A program made the translations under genes and the position numbers. The notes below the pieces were generated by a model, which was not told where the DNA came from, did no database searches, and saw only the letters and a list, made by a program, of their open reading frames with translations. Shown one piece after another: positions 1-11,470 of a stretch of 64,000 nucleotides of DNA (positions are counted from its first letter, which is position 1; every line of letters starts with the position of its first letter). Origin of the DNA: Orobanche coerulescens (lineage: Eukaryota > Streptophyta > Magnoliopsida > Lamiales > Orobanchaceae); the NCBI GenBank assembly GCA_033398695.1, contig CM065803.1, positions 97,328,001 through 97,392,000 on the forward strand, written 5' to 3'.

Positions 1-934
1 TGTGAAAGCTTGGCTTTCGAGTAATTTCTCCATGAAAGACTTGGGAGAAGCAACCTATATTATTGGTATACGGCTCTACCGGAATAGAGCGAAGAGAACA
101 ATAGGTCTTTCCTAAGCCCTCTATATAGATAAGATCTTAAAGCGGTTTAAGATGGATGATTCTAAAAAAGGGTTCCTTCCGATGCGACATGGAATAAAAC
201 TCACCTCGAAGATGTGTCCTCAAAGTGAAGAACAACAACGGGAAATGAGTAATATACCATATGATTCGGCCGTGGGTAGCGTTATGTATGCTATGTTGTG
301 TACGAGACCTGACATGCGCATGCTGTAAGCGTGGTGAGTAGATTTCAGGCAAACCCAGGTAGGGAATATTGGACTGCCGTAAAGAACGTACTCAAGTACT
401 TGAGAAGGACTAAAGATATGGTTCTGATGTATGGCGGTGGAGAATTGGATGTGGTGGTATTCACTGATTCGGACTTCCAGGGATAGAAAGACGACTCGAT
501 GTTTACTTCTGGCTATATATTTACTCTTAACAGAGGAGCAGTATCTTGGCGTAGCGCCAAGCAAAGCGCGACTGTTGATTCCACCTGTCAGGCTGAGTAT
601 CAAGCAGCCTCGGAGGCTTCCAAGGAAGGGTTCTGGATTAAGAAGTTTCTGGGAGAACTTCAAGTGATACCATGTGCTGAGCTGCCTGTCTACTGCATCG
701 CGACAACGACGAGTCAGAAGCGCAGCCAAGAAGCCGAGGTTTCACAACAGCACCAAACATATTGAGAGGAAGTATCATCTCGTAAGAGAATTTGTTCGCA
801 AGTGATGCATTGTGCTGCACAGAGTAGACTCGGCCGACAACGTCGCTTATCCGCTGACCAAGCCATTTTCTCAGACTAGCTTGGAGCGTCATCTGGAGAA
901 CATGGGTATTAGATACCGTATTGTGTGGCATTGA
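1..934 (+). pseudogene. CopA1 pol 3' end (RT C-terminus and RNase H), degenerate
   Basis: This is the last part of a Ty1/copia polyprotein, cut by the window start. In pieces of all three frames I read the RT C-terminal stretch (KDLGEATYI, LYIDKILKRF, SNIPY, CTRPD) and RNase H (SGYIF, GAVSWRSAKQ, STCQAEYQAASEA). RNase H degrades the RNA of the cDNA hybrid during reverse transcription in the virus-like particle. There is an in-frame stop near 114, a frameshift near 310-320, a stop near 486 and a further frameshift near 690. The normal stop codon is at 932-934, five bases before the polypurine tract. The product matches CopA3 (36596-38314) closely, which defines the family. It is a dead copy; the N-terminal part lies outside the window. 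Confidence 0.9.
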
Positions 935-938
935 GTGT

Positions 939-949
939 AAGTGGGAGAT
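939..949 (+). other. Polypurine tract of CopA1
   Basis: AAGTGGGAGAT directly abuts the LTR start TGTTAGGAG. It is the plus-strand primer site. The same tract is present in CopA3 at 36581-36591 on the other strand. Confidence 0.85.
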
Positions 950-2894
950 TGTTAGGAGTATGCCCTCGAATGCCACTCAGAGGAGGTTGAGTGAGGGCAT
1001 TGTACTTATAATTATGTAGATCATTAATATGAGGCAATGGATGTTTCTTTATTTACTGGTAGTTACTGGCGTTTCTAACTCGTAAATATACATATAGAAA
1101 CTAGTCTGTGTATTTGAGAGCAAACCATTGCACTGGAAAGGTTTATAGCTCAAATACTTAATCGTTCGCAAGTCGATGAAACTTGACTGGGCGTTAAGTT
1201 TATGTGAAGACTTGTATGACGTGTTCTTTGACATGGAGAGTGCCTGTCGAACAAGTGGAAGCACACGTTATAGGTATGCTAATTGGATTAGTATACTCAG
1301 ACCGACTCACCCTCAATTCGTCACAAGGATTTCACTCCGGGACAGTCAATGACGGAATCGATAGGTTGTGATACGTATTCTTGAACCTTCGACTTGAGGA
1401 TTTAGTAGGGATGTGCTTGTGACGTCAAGATTTTCATTAGAGTAGTTCGACCCTATAAACCGGAAGGTGGGGGTCAACCTCGACGTGCATCTTGACGGGC
1501 AAGTAGCAGGTCCTACTAAAAACTAAGATAGAATTCTTTCTCTCGTTAGTGAGCGGGTTATATGTCCTATGCGGTTATTGGCAGATGAGATCATAAGTCT
1601 TTGGCCAAAGCATTGGAGCTAGTTGTATTGGATACACAAGAGCTCGATGATCTCGATTTTCATTAACGCATGCATAGCGTCAAGTACAGATAGGGTTTGA
1701 CTGACCGTGACCCTATATCTTGATCGGGACATTTGAAAGAAGGATTTATACGTATACTGGTATTCACGACATAATGGTTCTTGAATGATCCCATCATTCG
1801 TTCTCAGTTGGGGTACAGTGTAGGCCGCCAGGCTGGCTAAGTGGTGCAACTACTCTTTGGTTCCTCCCATTGCTAACGGAGACGGACCTACCGAGTCGCG
1901 CAATAGGATTGGCAACGGAATGAATCAAGCTAATTCTCTCATCATGAATATTAGATATTGGATATCTAAATATAGGACATTAGATGTCTAAATCGATTTA
2001 TTAGATAAATTGATTTATGGACTAATGAATTAAATATATCACTGGTTGATTAAATTAATTCATGAATATAATTATTTCTTGGAGAAATTAATTATGTTAT
2101 TTTGTATTTGATGTTTAATTAATTGGATTAATTAAATGATATAAATACATCGGAACGGAATCGGAGTTTAGCTGTTTGAACTCGCGGGAGTCCGAAACGG
2201 ACCGAACTCCTCCTACCCTTCTAGATGGCCGCCCCCCCTTTGTCTTCCACCTAATGTGGTTGAAGACTACATGATGTAATATCATGAAGTGTTTTGTATT
2301 ATGGGACATGAAATCTCATTTTATTATGTAAAGGTGATTTCATGTGATTGATTGAAGAATAAGAGGAAGACTAACTCTCACTTACCACCACCCCCTTGCA
2401 TTCATACATGAGATTAGTGTGTGAGAGAGAGAGAAAAGAGTTCCTTTTCATAGTCTTCTTCTTCTTCAAATTGTTCTTGAGTTCTCTTGGAGAAAATTCA
2501 AGATATATTGAGAGTGTGTGATTTATACACCTGGAGTGTTATAATCAATAGCTTCATCACCTAGCTCTAGCCATATCCTTGGAGAATAGCAATGTGATCG
2601 CCATCACATTTGTTTCTCCGGCGCGTGGCAAGTAGAGGTGTTGTATTTACAACGTTGGATCATTCGACTGCTTGGAGCGCTTTGGATCGTAGGGAATTCT
2701 TAAAGCTTGGGGAATAGCTCAAGAGAAGGAATCCATTTAATCAACGGACTACAAGGGTGAGTTTCTATATTTCTTGTGTTTCGTATAATATTCGTATATA
2801 TGTAGCTCGATCGATCCTCGTAGGGATTCGGATCGAATTAATTTTTGTTTTACCGCTTCCGCTGGGCCTTCGATTTAGTCACCGAATCCTAACA
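950..2894 (+). repeat. CopA1 3' LTR (1945 bp)
   Basis: It starts TGTTAGGAGTATGCCC and ends CACCGAATCCTAACA, so it has TG...CA ends with a short terminal inverted repeat. It aligns along its length with the reverse complement of the two CopA3 LTRs (34608-36580 and 42203-44172). The bases after it, TTCTT (2895-2899), should be one copy of the target duplication; the other copy lies outside the window. The insertion point is inside the zinc-knuckle region of the SirB gag. A TATAAATA box lies at 2140-2147. Confidence 0.93.
2140..2147 (+). promoter_or_regulatory. TATA box of CopA1 LTR
   Basis: TATAAATA, followed by the family-conserved ACATCGGAACGG. CopA2 and CopA4 have the same TATAAATA; both CopA3 LTRs have TACAAATA instead. 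Confidence 0.7.
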
Positions 2895-3799
2895 TTCTTT
2901 GGCGTAATGACCGGCTTGACCGTATTTCCGACAATTGTTGTCGAACTTCTTTGTGGGAACATAGATATTTTTCTTTTGTTCCGCCTTACCATCCCGACCA
3001 AGGAAACTCCGCCTTCTTTGAATTAGATTTTTTACCTTCTAAAGTTCTTGGCGTAGAGAGAGAGTTCCTCGTTGTCTTCATCTTCCGAAATTTCTTCCTC
3101 AATATCGCTATCGACGTTGAAAACGGCCACTTTTTCTCGAAGCTTTGGTTTGTAGCCTCTCGATTTGAGAATGATCTCATAATTGATGAGTGGCCCGATG
3201 AGGGCACTAAATTCGAGCTTGTTGAGATCTTTGGATTCCATGATTGCAGTAACCGTGGCATCCCATTCACATGGCAGCGAGCGAAGAATTTTCTTGGCTT
3301 TGTCGCTACTTGATATAGGTCTTCCAAAAGATGCAAGACCATTGGTTATTGCCGAGAAACAATCCAGCATATTAGTGATCATTTCATCATCCTTCATGGA
3401 GAATAGTTCATAGTCATGAAGAAGCATTTTGATCTTGGTCTCCTTGACCTGAGTGGTTCCTTCATGAGTTACCTCAAGAATTTCCCAGATTTCTTTTGCG
3501 CTTTCGTAGGAAGATATCCTGTTAAGTTCTTCAGGATTGAGAGCACAATATAAGAGTTGAGTAGCACTAGAGTTAATGTGCATGTTCTTCCAATCTTCGT
3601 CGTCAAATTTACTGAATTTTTTCAACAACCCATCCTCCTTCTTGGCGATTTTCGGACCAAGAGTGATGACTTTACAGATTTCAATGTCGTATGATTGAAC
3701 TAATATAGCCATCTTCTTTTTCCACCTCATGAAGTTGGAGTCGTCGAAGAAGGGAGGAGGGTTGAGAGCATTTCCTTCGATTTGACCCAATAGAGCCAT
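2895..3799 (-). pseudogene. SirB gag (UBN2-type), interrupted by CopA1
   Basis: Reading on the minus strand from ATG at 3799, a 255-residue open stretch ends at 3032 and coding sequence continues in another frame to the CopA1 insertion. It is a UBN2-type capsid protein of SIRE-like copia elements: motifs PPPFFDDSNFMRWKKKM, ATQLLYCALNPEE, EVTHEGTTQVKETK and ILRSLP are visible. The zinc knuckle at about 2905-2945 reads CRKYGQAGHYAK, in which the second Cys is Tyr. The rest of the element lies left of CopA1, outside the window. It is homologous to the TRG gag (27152-28603), but keeps about 36 residues near the N-terminus that TRG lacks. It is not functional because it is split and frameshifted. 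Confidence 0.88.
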
Positions 3800-3847
3800 T
3801 TGCGGATCTTTTTCTCTAAGGTGTTTAAACCTTATAAAAAGAGACCC

Positions 3848-3859
3848 GCTCCGATACCA
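3848..3859 (-). other. Primer binding site of SirB (tRNA-iMet)
   Basis: TGGTATCGGAGC on the minus strand differs at one base from the plant initiator-Met tRNA 3' complement TGGTATCAGAGC. A spacer of 27 bases separates it from the proposed LTR end at 3887; SirD shows a similar long spacer. Confidence 0.75.
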
Positions 3860-4455
3860 ACTAAAGAGATAAAAGTACCACTAGAATGGGGGTTGAATAG
3901 TGGTATTGTGGATAATTAAATTTTCTCGCGAAGGAAAAAGAAATTATGCAGGATGTAAACGACACAACGATGTATAGAGGTTCGGCTACTTGCCTACGTC
4001 CTCTCTCCATCTTCTTTTTCTATTGGCTCAAGAAAAACCACACACAATCTTGCCTCGTATTCTATAGGTCCGGGCACAACCGTTACAATGCTTGTCTTCG
4101 ATTGGTCCAAGCACAACCAAAACACTCAAAATAAATTTTCTTATCTAGTGTTCTATAGGAACTAGATAATCCTCACTTACGATCGTTAGAGTATAATCCT
4201 AATAATGCCGGATCAAAGATCCTAATAACACCGGATTAATAACTCTTGATTCACTTCTCTTAAGCTCGTGTAGGAGTGATGCAACACTCACAACAATCAA
4301 AGAAGATACGAAATATATAAGATATTACAATATGTGTATAACACTCGTATCTTTTATTGTCACAACTTAGAATGCAATGAATAATAATAATCTGAGCTCA
4401 AATAATGCGTTTGTATGCTTGAAGTTATGTGTCTTGAGATATCCAATGCCATGGG

Positions 4456-4463
4456 TATTTATA
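4456..4463 (-). promoter_or_regulatory. TATA box of SirB LTR
   Basis: TATAAATA on the minus strand, 37 bases downstream of the last dyad repeat of the U3 array. Confidence 0.65.
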
Positions 4464-4500
4464 GTGTTCAGTCCCTCTTGATATGCTGAAATATGTATTA

Positions 4501-5292
4501 TTAGCGTGCACTAATAATTCCTCATAGCATGCGCTATCGATGTTGACTTTGCTGAACTGAACGCACTTCAAAACTGTTCCAACGGTAAAATAACATGTCT
4601 AGCGTTTGCTAGACATTCCTTTTAGCGTACGTTGAGGATGTTCTCAAATTTCTTTATTTTGACGTTGAATAATAACATCATTGTCTCCAACGTTCTTCTC
4701 CAACGGAGAGAATTTGAACTTAGCGTGCGCTAATAAACATCCTTAGCGTACGCTAGGTAGTCAAGATTTGCTTTCCAGACTTTCCGTGATTTCCTTTATT
4801 AACTTCTGTGTTCCAACGGTTGAATGACTAACGGTAGAATTTTGAACAGTTAGCGTGCGCTAACATGTAATACATAGCATGCGCTAAGTATCTCCAGGTA
4901 CCATGCGTTAGTCTTCAGTAGCGTGCGTTACTTGATGCTTCATTTAAGTTCCAGACCTTTCTATCTTGAATATGGTACCAGGTAGCATGTGTAATTTGCG
5001 TCCCTTAGCGTGCGTTAAGCCTCTTCATAACACGCACAATTTTCCTTCTTTAGTGTGCACAAATGTTGTTTCTTTTTCAGTCCAGACCTCACTGACCTTA
5101 CTGCCTTGTTCGATAGCGTGCGCTAGACACTTTGTTGCTTGCGTTAAAAATGATTAACTAGCGTGCGCTAGTAATAGAATGTTGTGTGCGCTACGGCATC
5201 AGGTGGGATTCCAAGTGCTCTGCAGATAGGTTTCTGACTTCAGGTGAGATCTTCGATAGCGTGCGCTACCTTATAGCTGTAGCGTGCGCTAG
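4501..5292 (-). repeat. TAGCGYRCGCTA dyad array in SirB U3
   Basis: There are more than a dozen dispersed copies of a near-palindrome TAGCGTGCGCTA and decayed variants such as AGCATGCGCTA, for example at 4501, 4528, 4622, 4719, 4739, 4853, 4876, 5113, 5159, 5257 and 5281. Spacing is irregular. The same motif occurs in TRG, Tek2 and GypG4. Confidence 0.85.
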
Positions 5293-5385
5293 ACTTTGTT
5301 TTTCCTTGAATTTTGAGATACACAATGTTTGAGTCTTTGTTTAAATGTTTTGAAAGAATTCATCACCAAAATAATTTGTTCAACA

Positions 5386-6478
5386 GAAATCGTTGTGTGA
5401 ACCGGAGAACCACCGAATAGAGAACTCGAAGTATATAATTTAATTAGTAGGTTATGGTGTTCAATTATGCTATACTCGATTTTTGTCAACCGAAATAATG
5501 TGGGGGATAATCTTGTTGAGCAAATTATTATAACAAACGTTAATCAAAGGATTAAACCATGTAATAATGCGTGTTGCTATTGAGTTTAGAAAAATGATAT
5601 GAGTTTTTCGAAATCGAACTAAGTTAAGAATTCGGTTAGGAAAGGGAATGGGAAACTAGTTTTATTCGCCGTTATCCGTATGAAATGTTGATCGAGGATT
5701 ATGTTATTAGGTTGAACTCGATCGGTCGTGGAAGTTCAAATTGTCGTAAGGCACTTACCGTCGGATTTAAGGCAATTAAAATCTTGCTCGAGAAGTGTTA
5801 ATTTTATTTACAATATTCAAAATACATGAATGTGCTGTTGCGTGATGAATGACGAACGATTGTCTTTCTCTAGAAATTGTGTTACTAATGGGCCGATGTG
5901 TTGGGGATAAAACATGAATGGTACCTGTTTGGAAATGTGTTGAGCGATAAGACCTAAAATGTCACCCATGTTCCGGAGTATTTATGTGTAGATACTTCCG
6001 TGACCCTTGGTTGCGACCTTGGGGTTTATGTGTTAAAAGAGAAAGACAATGTCGGCTATACTGTGACTTATCATCTATATGTTATGTGGTACGGTGCTAA
6101 TAAATCGTGTATTTTGTTGTGAAACACTGTTATTGATTATCATTCTCTGACCCCGGTTTGTCTGGCATGATTCGTTGTGCCAGGTAAATTTGTTGATTAT
6201 GTGCAGGACCTTCCCGAGGGTTCCGGTCAGGCTTGAATGGTGTTGGGCTAAAGTTCTGCTACCGCATGTTTTAATTTGATTTCCGAAAACTCTATTTATG
6301 TAATAATCGTGTTTTGAATTATGTTTCTTTCAAAGACATTCCGTTTCATGCTATGTAACCGTGGACTCACCTATCTTATAATACCTTAATTAAAATATCA
6401 ATTTCCTAAAATAGCCTTGTGGGTCCCACACAGGATTCACGGCACTGTAATGCCCCGGGAAATTTTTGGGGTGTTACA
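5386..6478 (+). repeat. GypF: 3' part of a Ty3/gypsy LTR
   Basis: The stretch ends in CGGCACTGTAATGCCC followed by GGGGTGTTACA, the same ending as the Tek1 and GypG3 LTRs (GGCGCTGTAATAT and GGGGTGTTACA). SirB inserted into it, so its 5' part lies left of the window. I see no other similarity to the GypG3 LTR at 9531-12110, so it is probably a different family, or a highly diverged one. No coding potential was recognised. Confidence 0.5.
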
Positions 6479-6681
6479 CGTCGTTTGAGATGTCGGTCTT
6501 GATTAGTATCAAGGTGCAGCCATCATCTTCGTGCGACCTGCGGATGTAGGTCTCCCTACTATATTGTGCCTTGTGTTATACGAGCTTGTGTAATTCTGTG
6601 TTGTGAAGTGGTGTTTAAATGCGAAGTGTGAATACATGACCTATGCTTGATTGATTCCTGTGGTGTGATGGTGCCAGCGTA

Positions 6682-6722
<41 letters not shown>

Positions 6723-7652
6723 CCATGTATAAATTGTTTTTACAGGAGTAATGATTTCGGTGTGGTTACGCAAGGAAAGTTCATCAGTTTGATATTTTTT
6801 AAGCTTTAAATGTTTTGGGGAGTCGCGCAAATTTTATTTCAAAACACCCTTCAAGGGAGGAAAAATTTTGATTTTTGTATAATGACCTCAAGGCCGAAAA
6901 TTTTTGGAGAAATTCAAACTAATGATATTTTATTTTCATTTTTGTTTCATAAGTTTTCAAAAACGCGATCTTTTAAATTTGAATGAGGTCTACCAAAAAC
7001 AAAAAAAAAAAACTTATTCAAGACGTGACTCTCGCTTGCAACTTTTTGATTTCATGATTGTTGGTCAGAAGATGTGTGATTATGATGCTGCGTAGTAACA
7101 TGTGGTTACTTTATGTGTTACTACTTGAGATGATGATAAGTGATGACATGGTCGTCTTGATGATGTCGGTTTTGAGGGAACTTTCCGTGCCGAGTTATAG
7201 CTTTGCAAAGGTTTTCAAATCGAACGGTTATAAACTGTGGTTATGGTATTGATAAAACAGTCGAGGTATCAAAATTATTTTCAAACCTCATTTCAGGAAA
7301 ATTATACAAATTCAACGGTTTTCAAATGATATTAATGGATACCTCGTGGAGTTTAAAAAGAAAGAAGAGAATATTAAAAATGATTGGCTACCATGTGTAG
7401 TATATTATGGACGTGATTGTAACGATAATGGTCGTTAATTTTCTATTGATACGGTTATGTGAACCGTTAGTTACGACCATAAGTTTCATTTGTTGCAATT
7501 GTAAATTTTGTATTCGTGTAATTACCCAGAGTGGATATTTTTACCGTGTTACTTTTTGATGCCTTGTGTTGATATGTTATGCTGAGTTGGCACTTTAGTG
7601 TACTATTTTTGCGATGTTGTGTTTCATCGTGCTGAGTGGGTATCTATTCAGT
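6479..7652 (+). other. Non-coding stretch before GypG3 gag
   Basis: I see no gene. TTAGTATCAAGG near 6502 could be a decayed primer site but is too poor to call. A GT/AT microsatellite lies at 6681-6722. The last 100 bases lead into the GypG3 gag start and are probably its leader. Confidence 0.4.
6681..6722. repeat. Compound (GT)n(AT)n microsatellite
   Basis: About eight GT units run directly into about thirteen AT units. Confidence 0.95.
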
Positions 7653-8701
7653 ATGCCAAGGGGCAGAGGTCGTGGTCGCAACCGGGGTACAGATGGCCAT
7701 GGGGATCAGATGCGGGACCAAGAGAATGTTGCTGGGAACGAAATTATTGTTGGTGTTGCTACTATATTGCAACAAGTAGCGACACAGATGACTCAGTTGA
7801 CCCAGGCAGTTCAACGTAGCTTTGACGCGACTTAGAACGTCGGTGTAAATCAATGGCTTCAAGAAGTAGTTGGTATGAATCCTCCTCGATTCGCCGGTGC
7901 GGCGGATGCATTGGGCTGGGATGGTTAGCTTTTTCAGTTGGGAACGATATTCGAGGCAGTTGGTTGTCCCGAAGACTGAAAGGTGCCTATCGCTCAGTAC
8001 CTTCTTGACAAAAATGCTGCTAATTGGTGGGAAGTTGTTAAACCTCGTGTTCGTGCTATCACGTGGACAGAGTTCCAGGAATTTATGGAAGCTGGGTTTT
8101 GTCCGAAACCGATTAGAGACCAGAGGATCTGTGATTTTTATATGGCAGAACCGTAGGATGTATTGGTGTCGCAAGCCATTATCGATTATAGTAAACAACT
8201 CTGTTATGTGCGAGATCAGGTAAGGACTGAATAAGAGAAGATCAGTCATTTTGACATGCGGATGAAGCCGGAGATTCGCAAGTATATGGCGGGGCTCACT
8301 TGCACTATGTTGAGAGATTATCAGAGTCGAGCCTTATCCTATGAGCTAGCTTCGTCATCGTCGAAACGAGTGCCCGAGTCGAAGAAACAGAGGAAGTCTA
8401 ATGATCTTATGGATAGTTAGGAGTTAGTGTTTCTAAATTACAACACCGTAGTCTTACTGCTGTGAAGCTCCATCGCTCAATGAGTGGGACTAAGAGTTCC
8501 AAGTCGTTAGCCCTGACTCCTGGTAAAACCAGGAGGTGTTTTTACTGTAATATAGTGGGGCATATAAGTGCACATTGTCCTTCTTTGCCAGTAACATGTT
8601 ACCAGTGCAGGCTCGAGGGACACCAGATTCAGTTTTGCGAGTTGGTCACCGAGCCTTCCGAGGCATGGACTTTAGCACCGATATCAGGATCGACTCTGTG
8701 A
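7653..8701 (+). pseudogene. GypG3 gag, decayed (Ty3/gypsy, Tekay-like)
   Basis: ATG at 7653 begins MPRGRGRGRNRG, the Arg-Gly-rich N-terminus typical of Tekay-like gag, also seen in Tek1 (31706) and Tek2 (24070 on the minus strand). It is followed by MTQLTQAV, then WLQEVVGMNPPRFAG, the capsid motif AQYLL with NWWE (near 8000-8030), HFDMRMKPEIRKYM (near 8250) and YQSRALSYE. Two zinc knuckles close it: CFYCNIVGHISAHC (near 8539) and CYQCRLEGHQIQFC (near 8600). At least six in-frame stops are present. No protease, RT or integrase follows, so the element appears to have been gag-only or to have lost pol. Confidence 0.85.
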
Positions 8702-9518
8702 AGTCCCTGAGAGGTGTAGTCTACCGGTTGTTTGTTATATTATTTCCTTGCTTCATTTTTTCGAATATTCGGGGACAAACTTCTTTTATTAGAAGTGGAT
8801 CGGATTTTTGAACTTCTATATTTTCAACTCTATCGACTCGTTTGTGTTCGTTGATACTTTCTGAACTTGTTCTATTCTTCACTTTTGTTGTTCAAACGAG
8901 TTGTGATATTGTTTTGGATTAACCCATTTATCGTTATGACCTTTCTGAGTTCGGTTCATTTTCCAGGAGCCTATGCGAAATGAACATCTTGTAGTTCTTG
9001 CAAGACCATTTAATGCCTTGAGTTAGGGTGTGAACTTCGGATTTGTTGTTCGATTGTCTTTGTTGTTTTTGTTCGATCATAATTGTTCGATTGTGGCTGA
9101 CTTGATCGTTGGCGTTCTATCATTGTTGTTCGACCGTTGTTGCTCGATCGTTATTATCCGATTGTTATCATTTGATTTTGTTTCGTGATTTTTTTGGAGC
9201 GTTCGGATCACTTCGTTATTTCCTTAAGTTCGGGAAATTGTCTTGGTATTCGATCTTCCAAACCTTTGGGTTGTTGGAATTTCGTATTTGTTCAGCGATA
9301 AACTCGGGTTTTGGTTGTTGTGCTCTTTGGGTTGGTCAACTATAATGACTTGTGTCCATTATGTTTTGTTATCGTTCTGGTTTAGCGATATGGATGGTAG
9401 CAGTCACGTACTGCATATGGTTCGTTGTGGGTTTTTAGCAGCCGATAACGTGTGATATCTGAGATTTGCCTTGCGCTGATTATTTCATGTTTTAAGTTTC
9501 GGGGACGAAAATTCTTTT
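8702..9518 (+). other. GypG3 3' non-coding tail
   Basis: No coding sequence is recognised between the gag knuckles and the polypurine tract. TTCGGGGACAAACTTC near 8772 resembles the tail sequence before the tract (TTTCGGGGACGAAAATTC, about 9498-9515). The last ~330 bases are clearly homologous to 60080-60427, which also precedes a gypsy LTR. The tail is therefore a conserved part of this element type rather than random flank. Confidence 0.6.
9034..9180 (+). repeat. Degenerate TTGTTCGATYGTT repeats
   Basis: About eight imperfect copies of a TTGTTCGATTGT-like word lie in the GypG3 tail. They are irregularly spaced and of unknown role. Confidence 0.6.
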
Positions 9519-9530
9519 AAGGGGGTAGAA
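9519..9530 (+). other. Polypurine tract of GypG3
   Basis: AAGGGGGTAGAA immediately precedes the LTR start TGTAATACTT. Tek1 has the same type of tract (AGAGGGGTAGAA, 55016-55027). Confidence 0.85.
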
Positions 9531-9814
9531 TGTAATACTTGTGATTTTCATTTTCGGTTGCCTTGAATTATTTTTCGTTTTGTGCCGGTTATTCGTTTTG
9601 TTGTTGATTAAGTGGATTTCGTTTTCTGGTATGCACGTTATGATATACCATGATGTAGTATTCGCCTAATGAGAGTTGTTGCCGCGTACGCCTCTTGGGT
9701 AAAACGTGTGCTTGTGGTGTGGTACGTTATTGTTTTGAATCATAGACGGTGCGTCAGTGTAACCGAGACGTTGTCGAATGTCTAATTGGACCATCTGAAG
9801 GGCGGCATGAGAGC

Positions 9815-10066
9815 CACGTCCGCAAGAGTGCCGAGTTACGGCCATAAGGTTGCGAGTATTACGGCCGTAATGCATGGCCGAGTACGGCCGCAAGGGATGG
9901 ACGAGTTACAGCCGTAAGGTGATGAGTGTTACGGCCGTAATGTCTGGCCGAGTTACGGCCGTAATGCGCCCAGACATTTCGGGCAGTATCCCAAGGGTGC
10001 CGGTTACGTCCGTAAGGGGGGAGTCCGAGTTACGTCCGTAAGGCCCTGCCGGTTACGGTCGTAACG
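9815..10066 (+). repeat. TTACGGCCGTAA dyad array in GypG3 U3
   Basis: About ten copies of the 12-bp palindrome TTACGGCCGTAA and variants (ACGTCCGTAAG, TACGGCCGCAAG, TTACAGCCGTAAG). The last copy ends about 10 bases before the TATA-like element at 10076. Confidence 0.9.
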
Positions 10067-11059
10067 TGTTCGGCCATATAAGGCCGGGCGACGGGTCTTG
10101 TTGCCATTCTTTCCCTTTTTCCTTCCTCCTTCGCGATTCTTCGGCCAGATTTGAGGGTTTTGCTCAGGAGCATCATCGTGCATCATCTTGGGAAGCTTCA
10201 TTCGTGTCTATCATCATTCTCCAATTCGTTTTGTCCGGATTAAAGGTAATATCTTGTAATATCCTAGGGTTGGCCTTTGAGATTTTCCTCTTGATCTCCT
10301 TATTCATCTGATTTTTGATGGTTTGGATGATGTTATTGGGTATTATTAATCATATTCTACGGATTGTATATCCGTATTTCGAATTCATTGAGTCCAACCA
10401 TGATTTTTGTGTTCTAAGGGGGAACCTTGAGCATTTAATATCTGATATAATGACCCAACGAGTTTTCCTTTGATTCTTGGCCATGTCTCATGCTGTTTTC
10501 GGTTGTTATACTCATAGTAATCGTGTTTTTGTTGTTGTTAACGGATGGTTGTAGGTATTCTAGGTTTTTCGGGTTGTGCCGTGTTTGTCGGGGTTTCGGT
10601 ATCGATTATTGAGGCAAGTATCTTGCCCATACACTTCGTGTTTCAGACGTAATGGTTGGTAATTGATTATATGTGCAATTTGAATGTTTGTAATGAACTT
10701 TCAAAAAGGATCGGTATAGTCTCGATAAAAGTTTTCCTTCAAAGATAACTCGTATGTTTTGTGAACAAATGTGCTTTTCTGAATATGTGTATTAGTATTG
10801 TATGTTGGAAGGTGCTGTGATCATATTATGGGATTACAGTATGTATTTCCTTTCACTTGTCAATGATTATGTGCTAGTACGTGTATTCGTTTGGTGAGTA
10901 TGTGTTATCGTGTGATATTAGTTGTGACTCCTTTGTAAGGAGGTTGTGATGGTCAGTGTTGTTTGGAAATTGTACTTCTTTGTTGTTGTGTGATGATTTT
11001 AAAGTGATGTGCCACCGGGTAAGGTTTGTTGAACCTCCAGGATCCGTCCTTGCTAGTAC

Positions 11060-11470
11060 GGATCGGGCGTGACTATGGGGTGTCCAATCGGGTATGTCTT
11101 GCGGAGACTCCGAGGTTCGTGGCTTGCTAGCCCGATGCTGGGATAACTTGTGAGGTTATCTAAACGGGGTATGTCAATGTAGAGGCTCCGAGGATCGTAG
11201 CTTGTTAGCGCGATGCCAGGATAACTTATTGTTTTGGTTTGGTTGTCTGACGTACGTGTCATGGGTTGTCCAATTGGGTATGTCTCGTAGAGGCTCCATG
11301 GTTCATGGCTTGCTTGACCGATGCCGGGATAATTATGAGCGTATGTCATGGTTGTGGTTATGTGACTGTTGTCGTGGTGACATGTGATATTTTATGGTTT
11401 CCCATTGGGTTATTCACTCAGGTATGTTCTGTGGGAGCATCTGAGATTCATATCTTATTAGCACGGGACG
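11060..11470 (+). repeat. Direct repeats in GypG3 LTR
   Basis: Four degenerate units share the order GGGTATGTC, GAGGCTCCGAGG, TTCGTGGCTTG, CCGATGCCGGGATAA. They begin near 11075, 11167, 11275 and 11410. Tek1 and Tek2 LTRs carry comparable unit repeats in the same downstream part. Confidence 0.75.

Larger units (their letters stand above)
3887..5385 (-). repeat. SirB 5' LTR (about 1.5 kb)
   Basis: On the minus strand it starts TGTTGAACAAATT at 5385. I place its end at CAACCCCCA (3887), by analogy with SirD, whose LTR also ends in a C run plus A before a long spacer and PBS. The start resembles the TRG LTR start at 29014. A U3 array of TAGCGTGCGCTA-type dyads (4501-5292) precedes a TATAAATA box (4456-4463). 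The inner boundary is uncertain by about 25 bases, because only one LTR is in the window. Confidence 0.75.

Noticed and set aside
5386..6478. 5' LTR of GypG3
   Set aside because: Apart from the generic GGGGTGTTACA end I could not align it with the 3' LTR at 9531-12110, so I kept it as a separate remnant.
9815..10066. Regularly recurring palindromic repeats as a possible CRISPR array
   Set aside because: Spacers vary widely in length, repeats are only 12 bp and degenerate, the arrays lie inside LTR U3 regions, and the genome is a plant nuclear genome.
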